Assembly: GCA_022822365.1 (NCBI GenBank)
Contig: JAJEBV010000041.1
Span: forward strand, 45,890 to 109,889
Source of the DNA: Thermoanaerobaculia bacterium
Lineage (GTDB): Bacteria > Acidobacteriota > Thermoanaerobaculia > Multivoradales > Multivoraceae
DNA: 64,000 bases
Direction of reading: 5' to 3'
Below, piece after piece: positions 26,463-36,002 of the stretch; position 1 is the stretch's first letter, and each line of letters opens with the position of its first letter. Position numbers and translations under genes: made by a program. The notes below the pieces were generated by a model. That model had not been told where the DNA came from. It did no database searches and saw nothing but the letters and a program-made list of their open reading frames with translations.

Positions 26463-26468
26463 TACTCT
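26463..26468 (+). promoter_or_regulatory. -10 box (TACTCT) of the TPR gene
   Basis: TACTCT ends 10 bases before the ATG at 26479, with no ribosome site between. It is the same hexamer as the box before the LLM gene. Confidence 0.45.
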
Positions 26469-26478
26469 TGGCCGTCCC

Positions 26479-28560
26479 ATGCATCGCGAGGAAGCAGGTT
26501 CCCGGCCCCTTTCCGGCCATGCGTTGCGCGGCGCCGCGCCGGTGGCTGCGATCGTCCTGCTTTTCCTCGGAGCGCAGTCGACCCGGGCGCAGGAAGCCTC
26601 CGCCACGCCTTCCGGGAGCGGACCCTTCCTGTTCACGGCGGCGCGGCTGCTGGCTGCCGAACCGGACCGGGAGGAGGAAGCGCTCGATCTCTTCGAACGG
26701 GCCGTGGCCGCGGATCCGGACGCTCCCTTCCTCCGGATTGCTCTGGCGGAGTTCCTTGCCGAGAAGCTGCGTCGCTTCGACGAGGCGGCGGAACACACGG
26801 GCGTCGCCTACCGTCTCGCGCCGGACGACGTGGACGTGCTCCGCGCCCATGCGGGAGCTCTCGCGCGCCTGACCCGAGGCAATGGCGGCCGCTCCGGCGG
26901 GGCGCTCGATCAGGCGATCGAGGCGCTGGAGCGTCTCCGTCGTCTCGCCCCGAGCGACATCGACGGCATGATGCTCCTCTACCGGATTCGAGAGAGCCGG
27001 GAGGAGTACGACGAGGCTGCTTCCGTGCTCGAGGAACTCGTCAGCTACCACAACGGCCACCGGCAGCTTCAGGGCATGCTGGTCGATGCGTTCCGCCGCG
27101 CGGGGCAGGAAGACCGGGCCGAGGAAGTCCGGAACGAGATGCTTCGACTGGACGGTCTCTCCCTCGAAGCCAGGATGGAACTGGCTCACCGGGAGAGCCA
27201 GCGAGGCAACCACAGCGAAGCGATCGAACTGCTCGAGGGCGCCGTCGCCGAGCAGCCGGAGAGTATCCCGGTGCGTGGCGCCCTGGCCGAAGAGTACTTT
27301 CGCCGCGGGGTCGCCCGCGGACGGACCCCCCAGCAAAGGGCGGACGATCTCGCTGAGGCGCTGGGCCGCCTGCGTGAGCTGCCTCGCGCGGCCCGTGCGA
27401 ACCCTCGCGCTCGCCTCCTGGAGGCGACGATCCTGGCCGAATCGGAACGGACGCCGGAGGCGATCGTGCTGCTGGAAGACCTCAGGCGGGAGTCCCAGGA
27501 CGATCCGCGCATCGTGCGGGAACTCGTGCGCCTGCTGATGCGGGAAGGCGAATGGCGCCGGATCAGGGACATCGGCCAGACGATGGTCGATCGGGCCGAC
27601 CGGAGCACCGTCGAGGGCGAGCAGGCGGGAGATCTCGGTCTCAGCCTGGTGGTCGAGGCCATGCGCCAGTTGGGAGAGATCGACCGCGCGCTGGAGGTCC
27701 TGGAAGCCGAGGAGGAGCGGGCCGGAGAATCCGCGGAACTGGTTCTCAGTCAGGCCGAACTGCTGGCGGAGGCCGGCAGAAAGCGCAGGGCCATGGCGAT
27801 GCTGCGCCGGGGCGTCGTGGCCAACGAGCGGCTTCTTGTGGCGGGCGACGACGGTGAGCCGGAGTTTCCGGCGCTTCAGAAGAAGGCGAGGCTCTACTTC
27901 AACCTGGGTGCGGAGAAGCTCGCCCTGAGAGTCTACGAGGACCTGGCCTCGAACGGAGATGTCCGGCGTCTCATGCTCGTCGCGGAGTCCTGTCGCGAGC
28001 AGGGACGTTTCGGCGAGGCCATCCCCTTCCTCCTGCGGGCGCTGGCGCGAATCGACGGCGGCGCCGCGACCGAACTGGACATGGACAAGGACGCCCTCCG
28101 CGCGGCACTGCGGTTCCAGCTCGGAGAGGCCTACGAACGGAGCCGGCGCTACGACGAGGCGGCGGATCAGTTCCGGGCGGTGCTCACACTCCAGCCCGAG
28201 AACAGTCACGCCTTGAACTACCTCGGCTACATGTGGGCGGACAACGGCGAGAACCTCGAGCAGGCGCTGGAGCTCATTCGACGCGCGGTCGATCTCGACC
28301 CGAACAACGGCGCCTTCGTCGACTCCCTGGGCTGGGCCCTGTTCCGTCTCGGCGAGTTCGAGCAGGCCCGGCGTCACCTGGAACGGGCGAACCAGCTCGT
28401 GCCCAGCGACTCAACGATCCTCGAGCATCTCGGGGACGTCTATGTCGCGCTGGGCGAACCGCAGCGGGCTCGGGAGGCCTACGAGCAGGCGTTGGCGATC
28501 AACGACGAGGAGAACGTCGAGTCCGTGCGCCGCAAGCTGAGTGAACTCTCCCGGCGCTGA
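26479..28560 (+). CDS. Exported TPR-repeat protein
   Basis: The 693-residue protein has an N-terminal signal peptide (hydrophobic core AAPVAAIVLLFLGAQS, cleavage probably after TRA) and then tetratricopeptide repeats to the end. The clearest are at about residues 545-660 (AYERSRRYDEAADQFRAVLTLQPEN, YLGYMWADNGENLEQALELIRRAVDLDPN, FRLGEFEQARRHLERANQLVP). It should be a periplasmic or outer-membrane scaffold. In Pseudomonas a TPR gene of this kind stands just before lolB-ispE, and the same order is seen here, so a role with lipoprotein sorting is plausible. The function is not established. Confidence 0.85.
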   Translation: MHREEAGSRPLSGHALRGAAPVAAIVLLFLGAQSTRAQEASATPSGSGPFLFTAARLLAAEPDREEEALDLFERAVAADPDAPFLRIALAEFLAEKLRRFDEAAEHTGVAYRLAPDDVDVLRAHAGALARLTRGNGGRSGGALDQAIEALERLRRLAPSDIDGMMLLYRIRESREEYDEAASVLEELVSYHNGHRQLQGMLVDAFRRAGQEDRAEEVRNEMLRLDGLSLEARMELAHRESQRGNHSEAIELLEGAVAEQPESIPVRGALAEEYFRRGVARGRTPQQRADDLAEALGRLRELPRAARANPRARLLEATILAESERTPEAIVLLEDLRRESQDDPRIVRELVRLLMREGEWRRIRDIGQTMVDRADRSTVEGEQAGDLGLSLVVEAMRQLGEIDRALEVLEAEEERAGESAELVLSQAELLAEAGRKRRAMAMLRRGVVANERLLVAGDDGEPEFPALQKKARLYFNLGAEKLALRVYEDLASNGDVRRLMLVAESCREQGRFGEAIPFLLRALARIDGGAATELDMDKDALRAALRFQLGEAYERSRRYDEAADQFRAVLTLQPENSHALNYLGYMWADNGENLEQALELIRRAVDLDPNNGAFVDSLGWALFRLGEFEQARRHLERANQLVPSDSTILEHLGDVYVALGEPQRAREAYEQALAINDEENVESVRRKLSELSRR

Positions 28561-28579
28561 CCGGTCGGGGCCGATCTTC

Positions 28580-29347
28580 ATGCGGCGGTCGTTCCCGCTG
28601 CTTCTGTTCAGTCTGGCGTGGCTTTGCGGCTGCGCCAGCACCGGGCCTGGCCGCGAAGCGGGGGTTGCCGCCGGCCGTCCGGTTCCGGCCACCGCGCCGT
28701 GGGAGATTCCCGAGACGGAGTGGCGGACGCAGCGCATCGTCCGCATGCACTACGACGGACCGGAGGGAAACGGCACGCTCCGTCTCGTGCTGCGTTTCGA
28801 GGACCCGGAGCGCTTTCATGTCTCAGCCTCCGACCGCCTGGGACGACGATGGTGGGACCTCAACGTGAGGGAAGGAGACGCCCTCGTGCTGTGGGTGCGC
28901 GAACGCACGTTCTGCCGGTATGCGGGCGACCTCGAGGTCCCCGCCCTCTCGCTGGGTCCGGTGCCGGCCCGCGCCGTCGCCGCCCTGTTGATGCGGCGGT
29001 TGCCGTCGCCGCCGGCCGATCCCCGCGGATGGGCGGAGACCGCGGTCGGCGGCCGGGCGGACCGAAGCGTCAAGCTCGACTTCAAGGACCGCCGCGGCCG
29101 CTTGTGGACGACCGAGGGGACCGCGGCCGGCCCGAGTCGCTGGACGCTGTGGGACGGCGATCGCGCCAGGGCCTCCTGGAGCGGAGGTGTGGAAGGAGAG
29201 GAAGAAGTGGCGCGGCTCGTGGAATCCGACACGGGTCTCGAACTGCGCTGGCGCCAGCGGCGGCCCGCAACGGAACTCGCCGGACCGCTTCCAGCCCCCG
29301 AAGTCCCCGCCGGATATCGGCCCGGCCTCTGCGGCTCGGATGCCTGA
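28580..29347 (+). CDS. Putative outer-membrane lipoprotein, LolB-like
   Basis: Starting at the second ATG (28580), the 255-residue protein has a lipoprotein signal peptide with lipobox LCGC at about residues 12-15; the longer frame to 28541 overlaps the TPR gene and would bury the signal. The mature part is beta-rich (VRMHYDGPEGNGTLRLVLRFEDPERFHVSASDRLGRR) as expected for LolA/LolB folds. Sequence alone would not name it. The position between the TPR gene and ispE matches lolB in gammaproteobacteria, which receives lipoproteins from LolA. I call it LolB-like on that combined basis. Confidence 0.6.
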   Translation: MRRSFPLLLFSLAWLCGCASTGPGREAGVAAGRPVPATAPWEIPETEWRTQRIVRMHYDGPEGNGTLRLVLRFEDPERFHVSASDRLGRRWWDLNVREGDALVLWVRERTFCRYAGDLEVPALSLGPVPARAVAALLMRRLPSPPADPRGWAETAVGGRADRSVKLDFKDRRGRLWTTEGTAAGPSRWTLWDGDRARASWSGGVEGEEEVARLVESDTGLELRWRQRRPATELAGPLPAPEVPAGYRPGLCGSDA

Positions 29348-30243
29348 TGCCCGCCGAACTCAGCCTTGCATGCCCGGCCAAGGTGAACCTGAGTCTCCGC
29401 GTTCACGGCCGCAGGCCCGACGGTTTCCACGAGATCTCGACCGTCCTGCAGACGATCGACCTCTGCGACCGCCTGGTCATCCACCGCGTCGACCCGGCGA
29501 GCCCACTGCGGATCGAGGTCCCGGGCGGCGGCGCCCCGGCCGACGACTCGAACCTGGTGCTCAAGGCGGCGCGCGCCTTCTTCGGCGTCCTTGGCGAGCC
29601 GCCGGCCGGCGTCCGTTTCAGGCTCGAGAAGCGGATTCCCGAGGGCAGCGGCCTGGGCGGGGGCAGCAGCGACGCCGCGGCAGCGCTGCTCGGCCTCCAG
29701 TCGCTCTGGGGAGGACCTCTCGACGCCCGGCAGTTGCACGGGGCCGGCGCGGCGGTCGGCTCGGATGTCCCGTTCTTTCTGGAGGGGGGGACGGCGTTCG
29801 CGACCGGCCGTGGTGAGCGGGTCGAATCGCTGGACGATATGCCCTCAGCGCCCGTGCTGGTCGTCGTGCCGGCGGTAGAGGTGTCGACAGCCGAGGTCTA
29901 CGGCAATTGGAAGGGTGCGATGGCGGCAGGCAGGAGGGGAGAGGGGAGACTGTCCGCCCTGTTGCCTCCTCCCTCACACCGTGGCGATGCCGCCGCCTGG
30001 GTGCTCGGCAACGACCTGGAACCGGTGGTGCGCCGGCTCCATCCCGAGGTGGACCGCCTGCTCCTGGCGCTTGGGCGCGCCGGGAGCACGAACGGTGGCG
30101 GCGGTCCCCAGGTTTCGGGCAGCGGCGGCGCCGTGTTCGCGGTCGGCGAGACACCCGGCATCCGGGCCGCACTGGCCGGAACCGGCGTGCGTGTGTTCCG
30201 GACGCGAACGTTGCCTCGGGAAGATCGCGGGCTCTTCATGTAG
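29347..30243 (+). CDS. ispE: 4-diphosphocytidyl-2-C-methyl-D-erythritol kinase
   Basis: IspE phosphorylates CDP-methylerythritol in the MEP route to isoprenoids. The 298-residue GHMP kinase has the substrate Lys in CPAKVNLSLRVHGRRPDGFHEI (about residues 9-30), the ATP loop PEGSGLGGGSSDAAAALLGL (about 97-116), the GSDVPFFLEGGTAFATGRGE motif and the third motif VSGSGGAVFAV near the end. The ATG overlaps the upstream lipoprotein stop by one base (TGATG). Other MEP genes are not in the window. Confidence 0.95.
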   Translation: MPAELSLACPAKVNLSLRVHGRRPDGFHEISTVLQTIDLCDRLVIHRVDPASPLRIEVPGGGAPADDSNLVLKAARAFFGVLGEPPAGVRFRLEKRIPEGSGLGGGSSDAAAALLGLQSLWGGPLDARQLHGAGAAVGSDVPFFLEGGTAFATGRGERVESLDDMPSAPVLVVVPAVEVSTAEVYGNWKGAMAAGRRGEGRLSALLPPPSHRGDAAAWVLGNDLEPVVRRLHPEVDRLLLALGRAGSTNGGGGPQVSGSGGAVFAVGETPGIRAALAGTGVRVFRTRTLPREDRGLFM

Positions 30244-30256
30244 TCGTCACTTTCTG

Positions 30257-30262
30257 TAAGAT
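30257..30262 (+). promoter_or_regulatory. -10 box (TAAGAT) of tRNA-Gln
   Basis: TAAGAT ends 13 bases before the tRNA 5' end. No good -35 box is seen 17 bases upstream, so the tRNA may also be read from the ispE transcript. Confidence 0.4.
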
Positions 30263-30275
30263 GGGCCGTCCCGTC

Positions 30276-30350
30276 TGGGGCGTCGCCAAGTGGTAAGGCA
30301 CGAGACTTTGGATCTCGCATTCGGGGGTTCGAATCCTCCCGCCCCAACCA
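30276..30350 (+). tRNA. tRNA-Gln (anticodon TTG)
   Basis: A full cloverleaf of 75 bases including the encoded CCA. The acceptor stem TGGGGCG pairs with CGCCCCA, the anticodon stem CGAGA with TCTCG around the loop CTTTGGA, giving anticodon TTG, and the T arm has GGTTCGAATCC. It lies between ispE and prs, exactly where tRNA-Gln sits in many gammaproteobacteria. Confidence 0.97.
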
Positions 30351-30522
30351 CTAGTGCGCCGCAGCCAATTCCCCCTGAATTCGAACTGATTCCGAGGTCG
30401 CCCGTGTCGAGAGTCTCCGTGCACGCGGATGGTCCCGGCGCGCACCGGCGTCCGGACTTCCCGGAAACGATCGCCGGCGGGTCGCTCAAGTGACCCTCCA
30501 TCCCAACAACGTCGAACGCGCC

Positions 30523-31464
<942 letters not shown>

Positions 31465-31490
31465 GCCGTACGTCACCTGAGGAGTTCGAA

Positions 31491-32159
31491 GTGAGCGAAC
31501 CCACTGTCACCGTCCGGCTGCGCGAGCAGATCGGCAAGAACGCGAACCGCCGCCTCCGCGCGGCCGGCGAGATTCCCGCCGTGGTCTACGGCGGCAGCGC
31601 CGACTCGGCCGCGATCCGGGTCGACGGCAAGATGGTCCAGAGCCTGATTCGGGAGGGGGGCGAAAACGCCGTCTTCCTGCTCCAGCTCGAGGGCACCGAG
31701 CGGACGCGCCACACGATGATCCGCGACTTGCAGTGGAATCCACTGACGGGCGCGCTGGTCCACATCGATTTTCAGCGCGTGAAGATGGACCAGGAAGTCC
31801 AGGTCTCGGTGCCGATCGAGGTGGTGGGGACGCCCGAGGGCGTGCGGAACGAGGGCGGACTCCTCGAGTTCATCACCCGGGAGGTGGGCGTGGTCTGCCT
31901 GCCCGGCGACATTCCCGTCTCGATCGAACTCGATGTTTCGTCCCTGCACATCGGCCAGCATGTGGAGGCCGGGGAAGTGGTCCTGCCGGACGCGGTGACG
32001 CTCAGCGAGGAAGAGAGCAAGGTGATCGTGTCGGTGGCCGCCGCCCGGGTGGTCGAGGAGGAGGTCGAGGAGCCGGAGGAAGGGGAGCTGCTCGAGGCCC
32101 TCACCGACGAGCCCGAACGGGTCGGCGACGAGGACGAATCCGAAGATGGAGACGCATAG
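31491..32159 (+). CDS. rplY: 50S ribosomal protein bL25 (CTC family)
   Basis: bL25 binds 5S rRNA. The 222-residue protein is the long CTC/TL5 form: the 5S-binding N-domain (about 1-92, KNANRRLRAAGEIPAVVYGG), then the C-domain (VPIEVVGTPEGVRNEGGLLE), and a very acidic tail that is not conserved. The start is GTG at 31491 with GGAG six bases upstream. It overlaps pth by 14 bases. The long form is often associated with stress responses. Confidence 0.95.
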   Translation: MSEPTVTVRLREQIGKNANRRLRAAGEIPAVVYGGSADSAAIRVDGKMVQSLIREGGENAVFLLQLEGTERTRHTMIRDLQWNPLTGALVHIDFQRVKMDQEVQVSVPIEVVGTPEGVRNEGGLLEFITREVGVVCLPGDIPVSIELDVSSLHIGQHVEAGEVVLPDAVTLSEEESKVIVSVAAARVVEEEVEEPEEGELLEALTDEPERVGDEDESEDGDA

Positions 32160-32736
32160 CGAGGAGGCGCGTCTGGTTCTTGGGCTCGGGAATCCGGGCG
32201 GACGTTACGCCGACACGCGTCATAACCTCGGCTTCCGGGTCGTCGACGAGCTGTCCCGGCGTCTGGGCGTCCGACTCGGACTGGACGTGTGCGGAGCGTT
32301 CTGGGCCTCCAACGACCGGGTGGATCTGGCGATGCCGCAGAACTACATGAACCGCAGCGGCTACAGCGCGCGCTGCCTCTCCGAACGGAATGGCTATGCT
32401 CCCCGGAACATCCTGGTCGTCTACGACGAAGTCCATCTGCCCCTGGGGCGGCTCCGGCTTCGTGGCAAGGGGAGTCCCGGCGGGCATCGCGGCATGGAGT
32501 CGGTCATCGAGAACCTGCGCACGACGGCGGTGCCGCGGCTGCGTCTTGGCATCGCGCCGGACGAAGCGACGGCGGCCGCGGCCGGCCGCGGGGAAGATCT
32601 GCCGGATTTCGTGCTCGCTCCCTTCGCGGCGGGCGAGGTCGAAACGGCGGAACGAATGGTGCGGCGGGCCGCCGACTGCGTCCTGAGCTGGGTTGACCGA
32701 GGCGTCGAAGTCACGATGAACGAGTACAACGGATGA
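32146..32736 (+). CDS. pth: Peptidyl-tRNA hydrolase
   Basis: Pth releases peptides from tRNAs that drop off the ribosome. The 196-residue protein has [18 protein letters not shown] (residues 13-30, with the catalytic His), PQNYMNRSG near 65 and [16 protein letters not shown] near 109. The aspartate region reads [10 protein letters not shown], with His where the consensus has Asp (DLPLG), but the first Asp is kept. It begins inside the end of rplY (14-base overlap) and its stop lies 13 bases before hppA. Confidence 0.95.
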   Translation: METHSEEARLVLGLGNPGGRYADTRHNLGFRVVDELSRRLGVRLGLDVCGAFWASNDRVDLAMPQNYMNRSGYSARCLSERNGYAPRNILVVYDEVHLPLGRLRLRGKGSPGGHRGMESVIENLRTTAVPRLRLGIAPDEATAAAAGRGEDLPDFVLAPFAAGEVETAERMVRRAADCVLSWVDRGVEVTMNEYNG

Positions 32737-32749
32737 GAGGAAACGGATA

Positions 32750-34822
32750 GTGGACACGATGTACTACCTTCTGCCCGCCTGCGGCGCGGCGGCCCTGTTC
32801 TACGCCTTGCTGCGGAGCCGGTGGATCAACCGGCAGGACGCCGGAGACGGCGCGATGCCGGAAATCGCCGGCCACATTCGGGACGGGGCGATGGCGTTCC
32901 TCGGCCGCGAGTACCGCATTCTGGCCATCTTCGTCGTCCTGGCGGCGGCTCTGCTGGCGCTCGCCAACTGGGACCGCGCCGGCAGCTCCCCCTTGATCGG
33001 GCTGTCGGTTCTCGGAGGCGCCCTCTGTTCGGGCCTTGCCGGGTTCTTCGGCATGAGGGTGGCGACATCGGCCAACGTGCGCACCGCGGCCGCCGCCCGC
33101 ACGAGCCTGAACCGCGCCCTGGCCGTCGCCTTCTCGGGCGGCGCCGTGATGGGCTTCGCGGTCGTGGGTCTCGGCATCCTCGGCCTGTCCCTGCTGTACC
33201 TGCTCTACGCCGCGATGTTCGGCAGCGGCGACAACGGCTCGCTGGGCCAGGTGGTGACCGTGCTGACCGGCTTCTCGTTCGGCGCTTCCTCGATCGCGCT
33301 GTTCGCCCGGGTCGGCGGCGGCATCTACACGAAGGCGGCCGACGTGGGCGCCGACCTGGTGGGGAAGGTCGAGGCCGGGATTCCCGAGGACGACCCGCGC
33401 AATCCGGCGGTGATCGCCGACAACGTCGGCGACAACGTGGGCGACGTCGCCGGCATGGGGGCCGACCTGTTCGAGTCCTACGTGGGCGCGATCGTCGGCA
33501 CGCTCGTGCTGGGAATCAGCACGACGACCCTGGCCGGGGAGGAGTTCACGCCGAACCTCATCCTGCTGCCGATGCTGCTTGCGGGTCTCGGCATCCTGGT
33601 CTCCCTGGCCTCCACGCTGCTGGTCCGCACGAAGGAGGGCGGAAACCCGCAGCATGCCCTGGACCTGGGGACCTTCGCCGCCGCGGGCATCATGCTGGTC
33701 GTCACCTTCTTCACGGCCCGCAGCCTGCTGGGCGACGTCAGGTACGTGGTCGAGGGGAAGGAATTCGGCTTCATGGGGGTGTTCCTGGCCACGGTCGCCG
33801 GCCTCGCCGCCGGACTGCTGATCGGGCTGATCACCCAGTACTACACGGCCGAGTCCAAGGCGCCGGCGCAGAGCATCGCCAAGGACAGCCAGACCGGCAG
33901 CGCGACGAACATCATCGGCGGCCTGGCCGTCGGCATGCAGTCGACCGCGCTGCCGATCGTCGTTCTGACCGCCGCCGTCCTCGTGGCCCACAGCCAGGCT
34001 GGTCTGTACGGCATCGCGATCGCGGCTCTCGGCATGCTCTCGACGACGGGCATTCAGCTCGCCGTCGACGCTTACGGACCGGTCGCCGACAACGCCGGCG
34101 GCATCGCCGAGATGAGCGCCCTCGGTCCGGACGTCCGCGCCCGCACGGACAAGCTGGACGCCGTCGGCAACACGACGGCGGCGATCGGCAAGGGCTTCGC
34201 GATCGGGTCGGCGGCGCTGACCGCTCTGGTGCTGTTCGCGGCCTTCCGCACGACCGTCGGCCTGGAGACCATGGACCTGGTCAACCCGCGCGTCATGTGC
34301 GGGCTGTTCATCGGCGCCATGCTGCCGTTCCTGTTTTCCTCGATGGCGATGAAGGCGGTCGGCAAGGCGGCCTTCGAGATGATCGAGGAGGTCCGCCGTC
34401 AGTTCCGCACGATTCCGGGCCTGATGGAAGGAGAGGCGAAGGCGGAGTACGCGCGCTGCGTCGACATCTCCACCGCGGCCGCGCTGCGCCAGATGGTGGC
34501 GCCGGGCCTGCTGGCCGTGCTGGTTCCCGTGGCCGTCGGTTTCTGGGACGTCGAGGCCCTGGCCGGGGTCCTGGCCGGCGTGACCGCCGGCGGCGTTCTG
34601 CTCGCCATCTTCATGGCGAACGCGGGCGGCGCCTGGGACAACGCGAAGAAGTACATCGAGGCCGGCGCGCATGGCGGCAAGGGCTCCGACGCCCATAAGG
34701 CGGCCGTCGTCGGCGACACGGTGGGGGACCCGTTCAAGGACACGGCCGGGCCCAGCCTGAACATCCTGATCAAGCTGATGTCGGTCGTGTCGCTGGTCAT
34801 CGCGCCGCTGCTGGTGCTGTAG
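32750..34822 (+). CDS. hppA: Membrane-bound ion-pumping pyrophosphatase, K+-dependent type
   Basis: The enzyme couples pyrophosphate hydrolysis to export of Na+ or H+. The 690-residue protein has about sixteen membrane helices and the catalytic loops [23 protein letters not shown] (about residues 197-219), [26 protein letters not shown] and [17 protein letters not shown]. The sequence [16 protein letters not shown] has Ala where K+-independent enzymes have Lys, so it should need K+. The Glu in DLFESYVG sits where Na+-pumping enzymes carry it, unlike plant-type H+ pumps. Na+ transport is thus likely, but it is inference. The start is GTG at 32750. Confidence 0.95.
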   Translation: MDTMYYLLPACGAAALFYALLRSRWINRQDAGDGAMPEIAGHIRDGAMAFLGREYRILAIFVVLAAALLALANWDRAGSSPLIGLSVLGGALCSGLAGFFGMRVATSANVRTAAAARTSLNRALAVAFSGGAVMGFAVVGLGILGLSLLYLLYAAMFGSGDNGSLGQVVTVLTGFSFGASSIALFARVGGGIYTKAADVGADLVGKVEAGIPEDDPRNPAVIADNVGDNVGDVAGMGADLFESYVGAIVGTLVLGISTTTLAGEEFTPNLILLPMLLAGLGILVSLASTLLVRTKEGGNPQHALDLGTFAAAGIMLVVTFFTARSLLGDVRYVVEGKEFGFMGVFLATVAGLAAGLLIGLITQYYTAESKAPAQSIAKDSQTGSATNIIGGLAVGMQSTALPIVVLTAAVLVAHSQAGLYGIAIAALGMLSTTGIQLAVDAYGPVADNAGGIAEMSALGPDVRARTDKLDAVGNTTAAIGKGFAIGSAALTALVLFAAFRTTVGLETMDLVNPRVMCGLFIGAMLPFLFSSMAMKAVGKAAFEMIEEVRRQFRTIPGLMEGEAKAEYARCVDISTAAALRQMVAPGLLAVLVPVAVGFWDVEALAGVLAGVTAGGVLLAIFMANAGGAWDNAKKYIEAGAHGGKGSDAHKAAVVGDTVGDPFKDTAGPSLNILIKLMSVVSLVIAPLLVL

Positions 34823-34830
34823 CGGACCGT

Positions 34831-34836
34831 GATAGA
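34831..34836 (+). promoter_or_regulatory. -10 box (TAGATT) of the rpsF operon
   Basis: TAGATT lies 8 bases after the hppA stop and 57 bases before the rpsF start, giving a leader of about 50 bases that contains the hairpin described next. No clear -35 box. Confidence 0.4.
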
Positions 34837-34852
34837 TTCCGCCGCCGATTCG

Positions 34853-34870
34853 TTCCGGTCCACGGGCCGG
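34853..34870 (+). promoter_or_regulatory. Leader hairpin before rpsF, candidate bS6:bS18 regulatory site
   Basis: CCGGTCC-ACAC-GGGCCGG forms a 7-bp stem (one G-U pair) followed by CTACACCCC, 23 bases before the rpsF start. In many bacteria bS6:bS18 represses its own mRNA by binding a leader hairpin that mimics 16S rRNA. This hairpin is in the right place; the match to that motif has not been tested. Confidence 0.4.
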
Positions 34871-34893
34871 CTACACCCCAAGAGGATGAACGA

Positions 34894-35280
34894 TTGACCC
34901 GGACATACGAACTCGTCTTCATCGCCGATCCGCGCCTCTCGGATGAGGAGGCCGTGGAGTTGAGCGATGCCTTCGGCAAGCTGCTGGTCGCCGACGGCAA
35001 GCTGCGGATCACCCAGGAGGAATCCTGGGGCAAGCGGCGGCTCGCCTATCCGATCAGGAAGTTCACCGAAGGCCGTTACCACATCTACTACCTGGAGTCC
35101 GACGGAGGCGACAACGGCCTCGCGGAGATCGGACAGCGGATGCTCCAGAACGAGAAGGTCCTGCGGCACCTGGTGGTGCGGACCGACCTCGACCTGAAAC
35201 GCGCCGCCAGCAAGGGCAAGGAGCCGGTCCAGCAGACGACCATGGCCAATGTCCCGAGCCAGGCGGCTGGAGGCGTCTAG
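34894..35280 (+). CDS. rpsF: 30S ribosomal protein bS6
   Basis: bS6 binds bS18 on the platform of the small subunit. The 128-residue protein begins [18 protein letters not shown] and includes [24 protein letters not shown] (about residues 45-68), then a variable C-terminal tail. The start is TTG at 34894, with AGAGGA seven bases upstream; the ATG at 34886 is out of frame. A TTG start in a ribosomal protein gene may tune output. It leads rpsF-rpsR-rplI. Confidence 0.95.
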   Translation: MTRTYELVFIADPRLSDEEAVELSDAFGKLLVADGKLRITQEESWGKRRLAYPIRKFTEGRYHIYYLESDGGDNGLAEIGQRMLQNEKVLRHLVVRTDLDLKRAASKGKEPVQQTTMANVPSQAAGGV

Positions 35281-35282
35281 AA

Positions 35283-35513
35283 ATGCCGAAGCGCAGAACC
35301 TTCTTCCGCCGCCGCAAGGTGTGCAAGTTCACCGCCGACGGGATCGAGTACATCGACTACAAGGACGTCGCCACGCTGCGCTCCTTCGTGCCGGAACGGG
35401 CCAAGATCCTGCCGCGCAGGATCTCGGGCAACTCCGCGCGCCACCAGCGCATGCTCGCCCGCGCGCTGCGAAGGGCCCGTTTCCTGGCCCTGATTCCCTA
35501 CACAACGGACTGA
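35283..35513 (+). CDS. rpsR: 30S ribosomal protein bS18
   Basis: The 76-residue protein has the bS18 core [35 protein letters not shown] (about residues 24-58) and an Arg-rich N-terminus. A single cysteine (RRKVCKF) is present, as in older zinc-type forms, but the rest of a zinc site is not. It starts two bases after the rpsF stop, with GGAGG inside the end of rpsF. Confidence 0.96.
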   Translation: MPKRRTFFRRRKVCKFTADGIEYIDYKDVATLRSFVPERAKILPRRISGNSARHQRMLARALRRARFLALIPYTTD

Positions 35514-35555
35514 CCGCCGGCGTCGGCGGCGACCGAGGCGGCGAGGAACGAGGCA

Positions 35556-36002
35556 ATGGAAGTCATCCTGCTACAGGACATGAGAGGACTGGGCACGCGC
35601 GGCCAGGTGGTCGACGTGAAGCCCGGCTACGCCCGCAACTACCTCTATCCGCGGGAGCTGGCGGCGCCCTCCACCGAGTCGAACAAGCTCTGGTTCGAAT
35701 CGCAGCGGAAGAAGTTCGACGCTCGCCACGAGGCGGAGCGCTCGGCCGCCGCCGAGGTCGCGGCGGAACTCGCGGCGGTCAAGTTGACGCTCGCGAAGCG
35801 GGCCAGCGAAACGGGAACCCTGTACGGCTCCGTGACGCCGACCGAGGTCACCGAGGCGCTCGCCGCAGCCGGCGTGCAGGTTGATCGCCGCATGATCGAT
35901 CTCACCGGCGGCATCAAGACGGTGGGTGATCACCTGGTGCGGGTCGACCTCCACACCGAAGTCATCGCCGAAGTCGCCATCGAGGTAGTGCCTGAAACCT
36001 AG
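35556..36002 (+). CDS. rplI: 50S ribosomal protein bL9
   Basis: The 148-residue protein has the bL9 signature GLGTRGQVVDVKPGYARNYLYPRELA (about residues 10-35), the long connecting helix (EAERSAAAEVAAELAAVKL) and the C-terminal domain (GSVTPTEVTEAL). It ends in VVPET. The last eleven bases overlap the proposed CTG start of the methyltransferase gene. Confidence 0.96.
   Translation: MEVILLQDMRGLGTRGQVVDVKPGYARNYLYPRELAAPSTESNKLWFESQRKKFDARHEAERSAAAEVAAELAAVKLTLAKRASETGTLYGSVTPTEVTEALAAAGVQVDRRMIDLTGGIKTVGDHLVRVDLHTEVIAEVAIEVVPET

Noticed and set aside
32711..34696. 661-residue minus-strand frame opposite hppA
   Set aside because: Low-complexity Arg/Gln/His-rich text without any motif; hppA on the other strand is unmistakable.
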